A program made the position numbers and the translations under genes. From positions 1 to 64,000 of the forward strand of contig CALMVQ010000152.1 in assembly GCA_937873135.1 (NCBI GenBank): 64,000 nt of DNA, given 5' to 3'. Under the pieces are notes generated by a model. It did not search any database. It was not told where the DNA came from and was given only the letters and a program-made list of their open reading frames with translations. Source of the DNA: an uncultured Scytonema sp. (GTDB lineage Bacteria > Cyanobacteriota > Cyanobacteriia > Cyanobacteriales > Nostocaceae). This document shows, one piece after another, positions 9,596 to 18,050 of this stretch; position 1 is the stretch's first letter; every line of letters begins with the position of its first letter.

Positions 9596-9997
9596 TTAGC
9601 AACTAAATAATTCCGGCTCAACGTGAAAAAACTCTCCTAAAGCTTTAGCTTCAACGAGGCTAATCTCTCGCTTACCACTAACAACTTCGGATACAACCTC
9701 ACTCGAACCGAGAATCTCCTCCAAATCTGCTTGCTTCAAATCACGAGCTTCCATCAAATGAAGTAACATTGAGTGCGGTGTTGAATCACCCATTGGGTAT
9801 TTCTCATCTTCATATTTTTCGATCAGAGCGAGCAAAAGGTCAAACAAAGCTGATTCTTCACCTGTTCTATTTTCTCGATGTGCCAGTTCCTCAGCTAGTG
9901 CTATGGCTTGCTCATTTTCTTCATCAGTCTTAATTACCTTCGGTTTATACTGAGCCAAAAGACTGGCATAAGTTTCAGGGTTAAAAGTAAGGGTCAT
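9596..9997 (-). CDS. higA: HigA-family antitoxin (HTH)
   Basis: This is a 133-residue protein. The N-terminal half is helical and acidic; the C-terminal half is a helix-turn-helix of the HigA type (MLLHLMEARDLKQADLEEIL ... SEVVSGKREISLVEAKALGEFF). Its start overlaps the end of the toxin gene by 17 bp, so the two are translationally coupled with the toxin first, the normal higBA order. By family knowledge it neutralises the toxin and represses the operon by binding its own promoter upstream of 10280. The pair appears complete and intact. Confidence 0.85.
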   Translation of the reverse strand: MTLTFNPETYASLLAQYKPKVIKTDEENEQAIALAEELAHRENRTGEESALFDLLLALIEKYEDEKYPMGDSTPHSMLLHLMEARDLKQADLEEILGSSEVVSEVVSGKREISLVEAKALGEFFHVEPELFSC

Positions 9998-10280
9998 TTT
10001 TCCACTTATCTTTGTCGTATTCTGCGTGAGTTAAAATATATTTTACAAAAATTGTCTCGTCGCTGTAGACAATATCTACAATTAAGCGATATCTATTACC
10101 TTTGATATTAAAAATTGTAAAATTTCCTACTGCCTCAGCCGTTGGATATATCTTTTGAACCTCTGTCAAGTTTGCCCATTTCGCTTTACTAGCAGCTTTA
10201 TACCAATTATCTAAAGCGTCGTAAGAATCAGCGTGTTTTTTGCCAAATTCCCGAAGCATTTTCCGACTAATGATCCGCAT
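9981..10280 (-). CDS. higB: HigB-family mRNA interferase toxin
   Basis: This 99-residue basic protein matches the HigB_toxin family: MRIISRKMLREF at the start, the YKAASKAKWANLTEV segment, VGNFTIFNIKGNRYRLI in the middle and the C-terminal VKYILTHAEYDKDKWK. Members fold like RelE and cut mRNA on the ribosome. It is the first gene of a two-gene operon with the HigA-type antitoxin, overlapping by 17 bp. Length is normal for the family and no truncation is visible. Confidence 0.88.
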   Translation of the reverse strand: MRIISRKMLREFGKKHADSYDALDNWYKAASKAKWANLTEVQKIYPTAEAVGNFTIFNIKGNRYRLIVDIVYSDETIFVKYILTHAEYDKDKWKNDPYF

Positions 10281-10411
10281 TTAACTTTATTATTTATTCG
10301 ATAACTATACTCTCAATTAGGGAAGCATTTTGTCAACGGTATCCGAGATTATCTATGCCGACAGCTATATTGCCAAACATCCTCTTCTGGTTCTTTCTCT
10401 TTAATGCCATT

Positions 10412-10603
10412 TCAATTAAAGTAAGTGTTTTTGACATGGCGAAAGAAAACTTCTGTACGTTGCGTTCTGTACTTTTCCTCCACTGAGGTAGAGGGTGCGA
10501 CAAATTCTGGCGACAAAATGGGTCTGTCTTTTGTGGGTGCTGGCAGCGATTGCTTGTTCACCTTACCACTAGGAGTCAGGGGTAGAGCATCCACAAAAGA
10601 CAA
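10412..10603 (-). pseudogene. NRPS adenylation-domain scrap
   Basis: A 63-codon frame contains FVDALPLTPSGKVNKQSLPAP followed by EFVAPSTSVEEK. This is the A10 core motif of a non-ribosomal peptide synthetase adenylation domain (PLTPxGKVxxxxLPAP) and the linker that normally leads into the carrier protein. Nothing NRPS-like precedes or follows it; the frame begins abruptly at a TTG and ends in unrelated residues. It is a relic of a larger NRPS gene, not a functional product. Confidence 0.75.
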
Positions 10604-10857
10604 AAGCCCTTGGCACTTTTATGTGGAGCAAAAACATAAAAAGCTATTTGACTCATGTTTTTTCAATCATTTACGAAAATTCGTCCTATTTTGAATGAAA
10701 AATCAATATTTAGATAGAGTTTTAAGCTATTTATCTGTATCAAGAGCTACAAAATTAGATGTGCTTACCCTAGGTTTTACCGGGTTAAATAGCATCCGCT
10801 GTTTAAAATCATATAACTTATATTTAACTCAAGGGTAAACATTGCTCCGGGGAACTG

Positions 10858-11460
10858 TTACTGCTTCATCAAGGCGACAATAATTCCCAGTAGCTCATTT
10901 ATAGGTGTTAAATAACGTTCATTAAGGTCAACTTTTACAAGCTGAGTTTTATCTATTGAAAGAAATCTCCATACTTGTCCCGTTGTTACAGTACCATAGA
11001 CAGTTGTGATATTTTCTTCGTGATTTTTTTGATTGATTATTTGTGCTGCAAACATTTCGGCGATACACTGTGCAAGTCCATCATTAATATTCTCATTTTT
11101 TGCTTTTACAATAACTACTACAGGTGCTTTAATCACTAGTTTATCTGGATTGCGAGTGAGAATAAAATCACAAAATCCTGTTAATCCTCTGCTTGCGTCC
11201 ACATTAAAATTACGTCCCGAAAATAAACTCACCTGAGAATTAAGGAACGCAATTTCACTTAGAATTGGAGCAATTATATATTCCGAGCGTGCTTTTTCTG
11301 TATTGATAGCAGTTGCTAGAGGTACGAATCTTTTCAATGCTTCAATAAGAAATAAGCTCGGTTCAATCGGTTCGGAAGCTATTAAATTTTGCACTGATTC
11401 AATGATTGTAATCCCCAAAGAGTTTAGGCTATCTAAGTCTTTAAAATCACTATAGGACAT
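10858..11460 (-). CDS. PD-(D/E)XK-nuclease-like hypothetical protein
   Basis: This 200-residue soluble protein has no signal peptide or membrane segment. The middle contains GFCDFILTRN, about 15 residues, then VVVIVKAKNENINDGLAQCIAEMFAA. This resembles the D ... (E/D)xK ... Q core of PD-(D/E)XK nuclease folds found in restriction-type proteins. The position expected to hold the catalytic acidic residue reads VKAK, with lysine, so the catalytic site may be damaged. A fold of this kind also occurs in the gene at 45471, without close sequence similarity. It stands alone between an NRPS scrap and dprA. Function is unknown; the fold assignment is moderate. Confidence 0.55.
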   Translation of the reverse strand: MSYSDFKDLDSLNSLGITIIESVQNLIASEPIEPSLFLIEALKRFVPLATAINTEKARSEYIIAPILSEIAFLNSQVSLFSGRNFNVDASRGLTGFCDFILTRNPDKLVIKAPVVVIVKAKNENINDGLAQCIAEMFAAQIINQKNHEENITTVYGTVTTGQVWRFLSIDKTQLVKVDLNERYLTPINELLGIIVALMKQ

Positions 11461-11637
11461 TGCGCATAACCCAAAAATTTTTCAGTTGAATCTATTTTAA
11501 GGCGTGCATAGAGCGAAAAGAAATATCTTATACTAATTCTCCACTCATAAGGCAACAGATGAAGAATGCCAAGAATTAAGTTTTCTCATTGACAGAGAAA
11601 ATAACATCATCCCGCATTTATGCAACGCCTAAGATTG

Positions 11638-12870
11638 CTATAACAAAGAAAGTTGCGTTGTTGGTTGGTTGACAACATAAGCAACTGGCTTGTTGATTTT
11701 CCTCACCTTACCATCTGTCACGGCTCTGTTTAACCAATCTTGCATTTGCACTAATCTCACATCCAAACATTCAGCAAGAGATTTTGCGTCCTTGGGTTGC
11801 TGTAATTGATTGAGGATAAAGGGTAAAACAGCTTCATAAATATCTTTTGGACTAAGATCTGAGGCAGCTTCTTGAAGTATAGTTTTCACATCAGCTTCTA
11901 CTAATTCAACCTGAGATGCAACTTTTACCAAAAGTTCTTTTAGAGAATCATTCCAGGGTTCATCGGGAAAAGGTTTTGCTCCCCTATCGTACAATTCTCG
12001 ATTACCTCCGGATAAAGTAGGATGAATTCGCACAAAAATTGGCACATCCTTGAACCGAGAGAGAACCTCCATTGCACCCGCCCAAGTACCACCCTTACCA
12101 GCAGTGGAACTGACGACAAGGGCATAATCTGCGAGAGTATAAATATACTTGTTTCGCCCCATTGCATTCCCAGTATTGAAACCTGCATCAGGATCGTAAC
12201 TGGAAGTCAAGATAAGTCTGCCTTCTTTGATGCTTTCACGATACTTGCTGTTGACACCCGCTTTAGTTAAACTATCCGCTAGCACAGCGATCGCTGTTCC
12301 TCCAGCATCCAACACACCCAACATTGCGGCTTGATCTACCCCACGCGCCCCACCAGATATAACCTGTATTCCTTGTACAGCAGAAATTTCTGCAACTCTT
12401 TTAGTGTAGCCTAGTTCCTCTTCACCAACATCACGAGAACCAACAATTGCCAATCCCCCCATTGATAACAGTTCAATATTGCCAACTCCGTAGAGAATTG
12501 CAGGTGCTAAATGTCTTAGTTGCTGCTTAAGACGCTTGGGATAGTTGATGTCACTTCGTCCCAACACCCACAGTCCCTGATTCGTCCACTTCTCGACTGC
12601 TAAACTCAGCATTGCACCTCGTTTTAACAAAGCTGAGAGTCTGTCTAGGTTAATATTAGCAGTTATTTTTTGGAAATGTTCTTTTGCTGTCGGTTCGAGT
12701 AAATCTGCTGGGCGCATCTGGTTTTCCCGCAACCACTCAGCTACAGAATTATATTCACTTAAAGTTAAAGGTTGTGGTTCAATTTGACGATTCTGCCCAA
12801 AGCTGGCACACAACAGCAAAATTGCTTGCGTATCTGGTGGCAGCACATGAGTTATAGCGGCATTTATCAT
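11638..12870 (-). CDS. dprA: DNA-processing protein DprA
   Basis: This 410-residue protein contains the DprA Rossmann-type core: LAIVGSRDVGEEELGYTKRVA, the signature ISGGARGVDQAAMLG, then TAIAVLADSLTKAGV and GRNKYIYTLADYALVV. A C-terminal winged-helix-like segment follows (about 345-400), and the N-terminal region (1-110) is helical and less conserved. DprA binds incoming single-stranded DNA and loads RecA during natural transformation. The recQ-like gene lies 173 bp upstream on the same strand, so both may be transcribed together as a DNA-processing pair (inference). This form is longer at its N-terminus than minimal DprA proteins but looks intact. Confidence 0.88.
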   Translation of the reverse strand: MINAAITHVLPPDTQAILLLCASFGQNRQIEPQPLTLSEYNSVAEWLRENQMRPADLLEPTAKEHFQKITANINLDRLSALLKRGAMLSLAVEKWTNQGLWVLGRSDINYPKRLKQQLRHLAPAILYGVGNIELLSMGGLAIVGSRDVGEEELGYTKRVAEISAVQGIQVISGGARGVDQAAMLGVLDAGGTAIAVLADSLTKAGVNSKYRESIKEGRLILTSSYDPDAGFNTGNAMGRNKYIYTLADYALVVSSTAGKGGTWAGAMEVLSRFKDVPIFVRIHPTLSGGNRELYDRGAKPFPDEPWNDSLKELLVKVASQVELVEADVKTILQEAASDLSPKDIYEAVLPFILNQLQQPKDAKSLAECLDVRLVQMQDWLNRAVTDGKVRKINKPVAYVVNQPTTQLSLL

Positions 12871-12905
12871 CTGTCAAACACACCTTTTCTTACACTCTTG
12901 ACTCT

Positions 12906-12926
12906 CCCCGAGCTTTAGCTACGGGG
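12906..12926. repeat. Small palindrome between recQ and dprA
   Basis: ccccg and cgggg flank agctttagct, giving a compact stem-loop. No T-run follows on the minus strand, so it is a weak terminator candidate; it may be an interspersed repeat. Confidence 0.35.
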
Positions 12927-13043
12927 ATTCTTTTGAATTAGGATTAAACTTCGTTTTCCTCTGTGGACTGAAGTCGCACAGTTTCCAACGAATCGAACTC
13001 TTTCCGATGAGATATTTTATCTATTGTGGCAGGTCTATCAGGA

Positions 13044-15152
13044 TTAAAATGAATTAAGTGCCAATGCCACGGGAAAAACCAACCCACTGCCACCACGACG
13101 CAAAAGTGCGGCAATAACAGTAAAAGTCCAACGAGAATCAACAATATCGTCAACTAAGAAAACAGCACCACTCATTCCTTCCCAGTTGGCGATTGCCCAA
13201 GGGGCACAAGCATTGCTGATCGCAAAGGCATCATCCAAGTTATGAGCTTGTTGGTAACTATTACTCATGTTTTTCTGTAACTGAGTTTGGCGAGTTTTCT
13301 GTACAACTGGCATAAAAGGTAAGCCTAATTTTTCAGCCAGCCGTTGGGCGAAATTTGGCACAAGTTCGCGACGGTTTAATGAAGGAACACAAGTTACCCA
13401 AGTAGGCACAGGCTGTAATTGCCAACGTTGAATCATGTCAAAAGCACCTTGCACCAGTGTATCGTCGAAATAGTTATCTTTATATTTTCCCTGCTTGACT
13501 AATTCACCCCAACCTGCATCACCCCATAAAGACAACGCCCTTCCCTCCTCTGCTTTTAAATTATCTTTAATTTTTCCAGAAAAGCCATAAATCGGTAATG
13601 CTTGTGCAGTCCACATTTTGCGCGGTTCAATAATTTGATCGCTTCGACGTAAATACTGAATTGCTTGATTAACAAGTTCAATAGAGTAGGTTTCTGGTAA
13701 TAAAGGGTTACCCAAACACACAGCACATTTGCCGCAAGCTGTTGGATATGGATCATCTAATTCTGTCGCTAGAAAAGTCATCAGACATTGTTGACTTTGC
13801 ATGTATTCCAACATCCGTGCTTGTTCTTGGTAGCGGATTTGTGTTAATTTTTCAATTTTATCTGTATCAGGTTGATAAAATACTGGAGTCGTATACCATT
13901 TTGAATTTTGCTTAGTTATAGGTGCAGGAGATTCTAGCGACAGCAGTTTCAAAACCTTATCAATTTGCCCTTTTGAAAGATTGAGTTGCTGTTCCATCTG
14001 CGGAGTAGACAAACCGTTTTCAGCTTGGTTGAGGACGTTTAAAACTTGCTGTGTATGGATTTCTGGAGGAAAGGCTGTACGGATGAAGTAGTTGGTAATT
14101 TCCGAGTCTTCATCACCGCTGAGAAGAATTCCATAAGCTTTTTCTACTGCTCTCCCTGCACGTCCGACTTGTTGATAATAGTGTACAACAGAACCTGGGC
14201 GTTGGTAATGAATGACAAAACCTAAATCCGGTTTATCGAAACCCATACCTAAAGCCGTCGTTGCTACCAATGCTTTGATTTCATTTTTGAGAAGTTGCTC
14301 TTCTAATGTTTCACGCACATTGCTTTCTAACTCGCTGTGGTATGCTTGAGCATCAATATCTTGAGTTTTTAACCAGTCGGCAACTCGTTCGGCATCCTTA
14401 ACGGTTAATGTATAAATAATACCACTTCCAGGTAACTGAGGCAGATGTTGAGCTAACCATGCCATTCGTGCTGCTGGATTGGGGATAGTTATATTTTGCA
14501 GATGCAAACTTTCTCTGGTTAAAGTACCTCTTGATATACGCAGATTAGCTCCCAACTGAGCGATTATATCATTCACCACTCGATTATTAGCTGTAGCGGT
14601 TGTGGCAAGGACTGGAATGTTTTGCGGCAGTGCTTGTAAAATCCTGACAATCCGCCGATAATCAGGGCGAAAATCATGCCCCCAGTCGGAAATACAATGA
14701 GCTTCATCAACAACAAATAGACCGATTTTTTGAGAAACTGGTAAAAGAACTTTTTCTCGAAATTCATCGTTAGCAAGTCTTTCAGGGGAAATAAGCAGGA
14801 TATCTACAACTCCAGCTAGCAACTGTGTTTGTATAGGTTCCCACTCATCTGTATTGCTAGAGTTAATTGTAGCTGCTTTGACACCAATACGTTGCGCTGC
14901 TGCAATTTGATTTCGCATCAGCGCAAGTAGTGGTGAAATTAAAAGAGTAAAACCAGTACCGCGATCGCGCAACAAGCGAGTTGCTAAAAAGTAGACGAGA
15001 CTTTTCCCCCAACCAGTGCGTTGAACCACGAGTAAGTGCGATCGCTTCTGGAGTATCTCTTCAATAGCTTCCCATTGCCCAGCACGAAAGTTAGCTGTTG
15101 GATTATCAAGTGCTTTACGCAGCAGTGATAATGCTTGTATTTTTGTTGCCAT
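13044..15152 (-). CDS. recQ: RecQ-family ATP-dependent DNA helicase with C-terminal PRTase-like domain
   Basis: This 702-residue protein opens with a RecQ helicase core: the FRAGQWEAIEEIL Q-motif region, Walker A as VQRTGWGKS, VVDEAHCISDWGHDFRP (DEAH box and RecQ signature), TTATANNRVV, and motif VI as QQVGRAGRA. A zinc-binding cluster with CGKCAVC is visible near residue 470. The last 120 residues contain SGAVFLVDDIVDSRWT, the PRPP-binding signature of type I phosphoribosyltransferases, so the protein is a helicase-PRTase-like fusion. Its role would be unwinding DNA during recombination or repair; the PRTase-like part is of unknown use. The start is the ATG at 15152. It precedes dprA on the same strand. 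Confidence 0.88.
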   Translation of the reverse strand: MATKIQALSLLRKALDNPTANFRAGQWEAIEEILQKRSHLLVVQRTGWGKSLVYFLATRLLRDRGTGFTLLISPLLALMRNQIAAAQRIGVKAATINSSNTDEWEPIQTQLLAGVVDILLISPERLANDEFREKVLLPVSQKIGLFVVDEAHCISDWGHDFRPDYRRIVRILQALPQNIPVLATTATANNRVVNDIIAQLGANLRISRGTLTRESLHLQNITIPNPAARMAWLAQHLPQLPGSGIIYTLTVKDAERVADWLKTQDIDAQAYHSELESNVRETLEEQLLKNEIKALVATTALGMGFDKPDLGFVIHYQRPGSVVHYYQQVGRAGRAVEKAYGILLSGDEDSEITNYFIRTAFPPEIHTQQVLNVLNQAENGLSTPQMEQQLNLSKGQIDKVLKLLSLESPAPITKQNSKWYTTPVFYQPDTDKIEKLTQIRYQEQARMLEYMQSQQCLMTFLATELDDPYPTACGKCAVCLGNPLLPETYSIELVNQAIQYLRRSDQIIEPRKMWTAQALPIYGFSGKIKDNLKAEEGRALSLWGDAGWGELVKQGKYKDNYFDDTLVQGAFDMIQRWQLQPVPTWVTCVPSLNRRELVPNFAQRLAEKLGLPFMPVVQKTRQTQLQKNMSNSYQQAHNLDDAFAISNACAPWAIANWEGMSGAVFLVDDIVDSRWTFTVIAALLRRGGSGLVFPVALALNSF

Positions 15153-15224
15153 ATATACTCAGTGTCTAGTTATCATTTCTGTTTTAGCAAAGACTACTAG
15201 TTGTCTGGCAACCCTTTCCTCATA

Positions 15225-15896
15225 TCACTGTCCAAAGCAGCTAATAGGAGTAGCGCCCGAAATATTGGAAGTGGCATTAGGCACATAAGAGACGAGGATG
15301 ACTTCGCCCTTATCGTTGAACACCCAGGCAGTGGCAGGTACAATTTCCACTGTTTTTTGTTTTAAATGTGCTTGATTCGGTTTCTGTGAGCGATATTGCT
15401 GCTGTATTGTAGCCGGAAGTCGAGTATCTGACCATACAACATCACTGGTAAGTGGTTCATCCGGACTGGGAGGTAAGCCGCCTCGTCCGGTAACGACAAA
15501 GGTATTCCCGTTTGTTCTATCTCCAACAGCTCCACAGCCATTTGCAATTAGTCGTGAAGTATCAACTGCATATTTGGGCAGTTCCACTAATCCCAGACTG
15601 GGATCGATTTGGGGGGTATTAATAGTCACTTGACCGCTTAAAGGTGGATTTTCTTGGGAGATGGCCGTGATATCATTTGTGGGTAGAAAAATTGGGTTTA
15701 AAGGGAGATGAGGATTGATCTGCTTTAAACGACTCTCAAGTTCTTGCCGACTAAGAGGTGTGAGAAAAAAGATGCCATTCGCCTTGATGTCGATTTTCCC
15801 TCCACTATCACTGAAAGCATTGGCAGTGATGTCGCTATTTTCTCCAGGAACGCTAACGATAAAACCATTAGGGGTATTGATAGTGATGTTACCACC
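15225..15896 (-). pseudogene. C-terminal remnant of a TpsA haemagglutinin
   Basis: This frame encodes the conserved cyanobacterial TpsA tail: GENSDITANAF, INTPQIDPSLGLVELP, GRGGLPPSPDEPL, DVVWSDTRLPATIQQQYRS and VEIVPATAWVFNDKGEV. It matches the tail of the intact TpsA at 18051-20447 almost residue for residue; the DNA is roughly 90 % identical by eye over about 160 bp. The match ends abruptly near 15896, where unrelated sequence begins. There is no signal peptide or TPS domain, so it cannot be secreted by this route. It is a duplicated, truncated copy. Confidence 0.82.
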
Positions 15897-16136
15897 GATG
15901 ACCCAGGCGAACAATTTGATATAAGTGCAGAAAATCTCGTGGAACCAAAACATTACACTGCTTTGAGACGAGCGTATAACGCAATAGTACAAGTAATTAA
16001 AACAGAAACACTGGAGGATTTTGATTTAGCTGTTAAAGCCTTGGAAAAATTAAAAGATTATAACAAAGTGTCATATGACCCTAGCAAGTGGAGCAGAAAG
16101 ACTGACAACAAGTGGTATGTAATAAAAAAGAAGTAA
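15897..16136 (+). pseudogene. 3' fragment of an unrecognised gene, joined to the TpsA remnant
   Basis: From about 15897 the plus strand reads DDPGEQFDISAENLVEPKH and continues as a well-formed helical, charged protein end (ALRRAYNAIVQVIKTET ... KLKDYNKVSYDPSKW ... WYVIKKK, stop at 16136). Upstream codons of this frame belong to antisense TpsA sequence, so the original 5' end is lost at the junction. I do not recognise the family. Composition suggests a small soluble protein of which about 80 residues remain. Confidence 0.45.
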
Positions 16137-17281
16137 CTAAATTCTGTAATTTAAGTGCGTTAGCTACAGCGTAACGCCCCAACCCAACTCCAATCGAAGC
16201 GATCACCCACTCTCAAAACCCCATCCACCCCAGTTCTCACCCATTGCCACCAGCATTTTAGGTAAGTCTGAAACCTTTACTGGATAAGAGCTGCTAGACA
16301 AACTCCCTACCGATTGAAATTAAAGCCCAAGCCTTAGTCAGAAGCCCCTCAAGTAGGTGTAGGGGCTTTCGGCATATCCACTCACTTACACCATTCCCAA
16401 AGTAAACGCCCGTTGCCGCTCATCGTAGAGGGGCAGAAGTGCGATCACCAACTGCCTCATCTGCCCTACTTGTGATTAAGCACTTTCTCCCTACACTCTT
16501 TAATCCTCACAATTGGCACTAGGAAGCAGTTACAGCCCTTATTTTCCTCTTCCCCTCAGTTTTCGTGCGGCTTGTGCTGTCTTCAATGAAATTTGATGCA
16601 TAACGTTTTTATCTTAAGAGGGTATAAAGTATTTCCCGACTTTTACTGAAGAGAATTATGTTTAGAAGAATCCCTTTTCCCATAAATAAAACCCCACAAG
16701 GTAAGCCGTGAGGTGATTTTTGTTTATGTAGGTCGTGTCAGCCGTGCAACAACTGCAACAAGCTTATCAGTTTTAATCTATGTATACCGCAAAACATTTT
16801 TAAGAGGAAATAAAGGGTTTTGTTGTGTATATTCATACTTTGAGTCAGTAGTGCGACTTGTCCTGTTATCGCACTCTGACTCAACTGCAACTGCTACTAA
16901 TCCCTCGAAACTCTTTCTTTATCACTCCCGGTTCGCCCACTTTAAAAGGAGTTTGGCAAAAGAAGTAGATCGAAAGAGGTATTGCCAAAAATGATTAAAT
17001 GTGTAATTGGGATTATGGCAACTGAACCCCATACCTGATAGGTTAAGGTGAGCAGGCTTTTGTCAATAAGTAATTTTACTCAAGAATTAGACAAAAACTA
17101 AGTCGAAAACATAATTTTTGTGGGAGCGATGTGGAAGCCGCCGCGATGCGATCGCCTATTATTTGTACTCGTCGTTGAGTTTTGCGAAGAATTCACAGTA
17201 TGATTTTTTATACGCTATTTTTCATATGTTTTCAGTAAAATCACAAATTGACAAACACGGTTTTAATTTAACCTGTCAGGA
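16137..17281. other. Gene-poor region with decayed sequence
   Basis: No convincing gene is present. It includes a terminator-like hairpin at 16342-16368 and a short minus-strand frame near 16400-16475 that ends in LLPLYDERQRAFTLGMV; this may be a protein tail whose terminator is that hairpin. The 93-codon frame at 16713-16994 has no protein-like features. Confidence 0.4.
16342..16368. terminator. Terminator-like hairpin
   Basis: aagcccct and aggggctt form a perfect 8-bp stem with an 11-nt loop, followed by ttcgg on the plus strand. It could terminate transcription from either side; the adjoining gene is decayed. Confidence 0.45.
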
Positions 17282-17581
17282 ATGACTGAATTTATAATTA
17301 CAAACGAACGAGTCGATGATATACCCATACTTGTGACGCAAATGGAACAAATGGGTATACAAAAGCTAATTGATCAGCACTTTCCCGCCCATGGAAATTG
17401 GCAAGGTAAGAGCTTGGGAGAGATAGTGATAATATTATTGCGAAAATAAAAGCCCAAAAAGCTTATGGTGCCGTTGCTTGAACGCTACCTATCTACCCCT
17501 TATTGAGAAGGTGCAAGATCTGTTTTACGCCTGAGTAGCCTTTCTTCTAACTCCAATCAAAGTGGGCGAACCGGGAGTGAT
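16921..17581. repeat. 23-bp perfect inverted repeats bounding a 661-bp segment
   Basis: The 23-bp sequence starting atcactcccggttcgcc at 16921-16943 occurs as its exact reverse complement at 17559-17581. Just inside each arm a weaker match (ggagtt) continues. The segment between holds a transposase N-terminus. It may be a decayed mobile element or a composite, but the arms are farther from the transposase start than IS ends usually are. Confidence 0.6.
17282..17449 (+). pseudogene. IS1634-type transposase, N-terminal fragment (DUF4277)
   Basis: The ATG at 17282 opens 55 codons reading VDDIPILVTQMEQMGIQKL then HFPAHGNWQGKSLGEIVI, ending TAA at 17447-17449. This is the DUF4277 N-terminus of IS1634-family transposases (IDDIPLL ... 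HGNWQGLSLG). The remaining several hundred residues, including the DDE catalytic domain, are absent. It is a truncated, inactive insertion-sequence remnant. Confidence 0.75.
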
Positions 17582-17718
17582 TAGGTTTGTACTGAGATTT
17601 TCCTGTCAAGTAATTCTCGGCGGATTGAGCGTTGATCGCCAATGCGGAAAATTTCAGTCTGCTGATCTCTGACAAGGTTGCACTTCTCTAAGAGGTTATT
17701 GATAAATGTCTTTTGAAA

Positions 17719-17898
17719 TCAGGAAATGGGGGAAGTTTTAGGTATAGGAAATTCTTTTAAATATAGTTCTGTTGCTTCTTTAAGATGAGCGATCGCTCCT
17801 TCGATAGTCTCTGCCTAGTTAGCAGTTCCGACTTCAGGACATTCAGCGACATACACATCGTCTTTCAAATAAACAATCGCTGTAAAAGTCTGAGACGT
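17719..17898 (-). pseudogene. HicB-family antitoxin relic with in-frame stop
   Basis: The minus strand reads QTFTAIVYLKDDVYVAECPE, then EVGTAN, a TAG at 17815-17817, then AETIEGAIAHLKEATELYL and KEFPIP before TGA at 17719-17721. This is the HicB/UPF0150 partial RNase-H fold antitoxin. The expected start codon reads ACG, and codon 28 is a stop, so the gene is dead on two counts. No HicA toxin frame was found beside it. Confidence 0.75.
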
Positions 17899-17956
17899 TT
17901 TTCGGTAATACTAACTGATTAGTGCAAGCTAGCCTGATTTTGAAGGAAAAATAAGC

Positions 17957-18048
17957 ATAAGACCTCTGTGGCTTAGTGCTTGTTGAGTCACGGACCCACA
18001 CCCAACGTGTAAGCTGTTAATCACAGAGAAATTTGCCGTACCTTAGTC
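17957..18048 (-). pseudogene. C-terminal scrap of glutamate dehydrogenase
   Basis: The minus strand reads TKVRQISL, stop, LTAYTLGVG, then further stops. It aligns with the last 30 codons of the intact gdhA in this window (TKVRQISLRLAAYTLGVGRV), and the DNA match to 39043-39127 is clear by eye. It lies directly against the stop codon of the second TpsA gene. It is a decayed gene tail left by a duplication or rearrangement. Confidence 0.72.
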
Positions 18049-18050
18049 GT

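Noticed and set aside
12944..13153. 69-codon minus-strand frame at the end of recQ
   Set aside because: It is a shifted frame over the recQ C-terminus and the following gap; the recQ frame itself continues to 13044.
16713..16994. 93-codon plus-strand frame in the gene-poor region
   Set aside because: Composition is not protein-like, it crosses the left 23-bp inverted repeat, and no homologous motif was recognised.
16921..17581. A phage or plasmid attachment or integration site
   Set aside because: The 23-bp arms are inverted, not direct, and no integrase or tRNA gene is nearby; a transposon relic explains them better.
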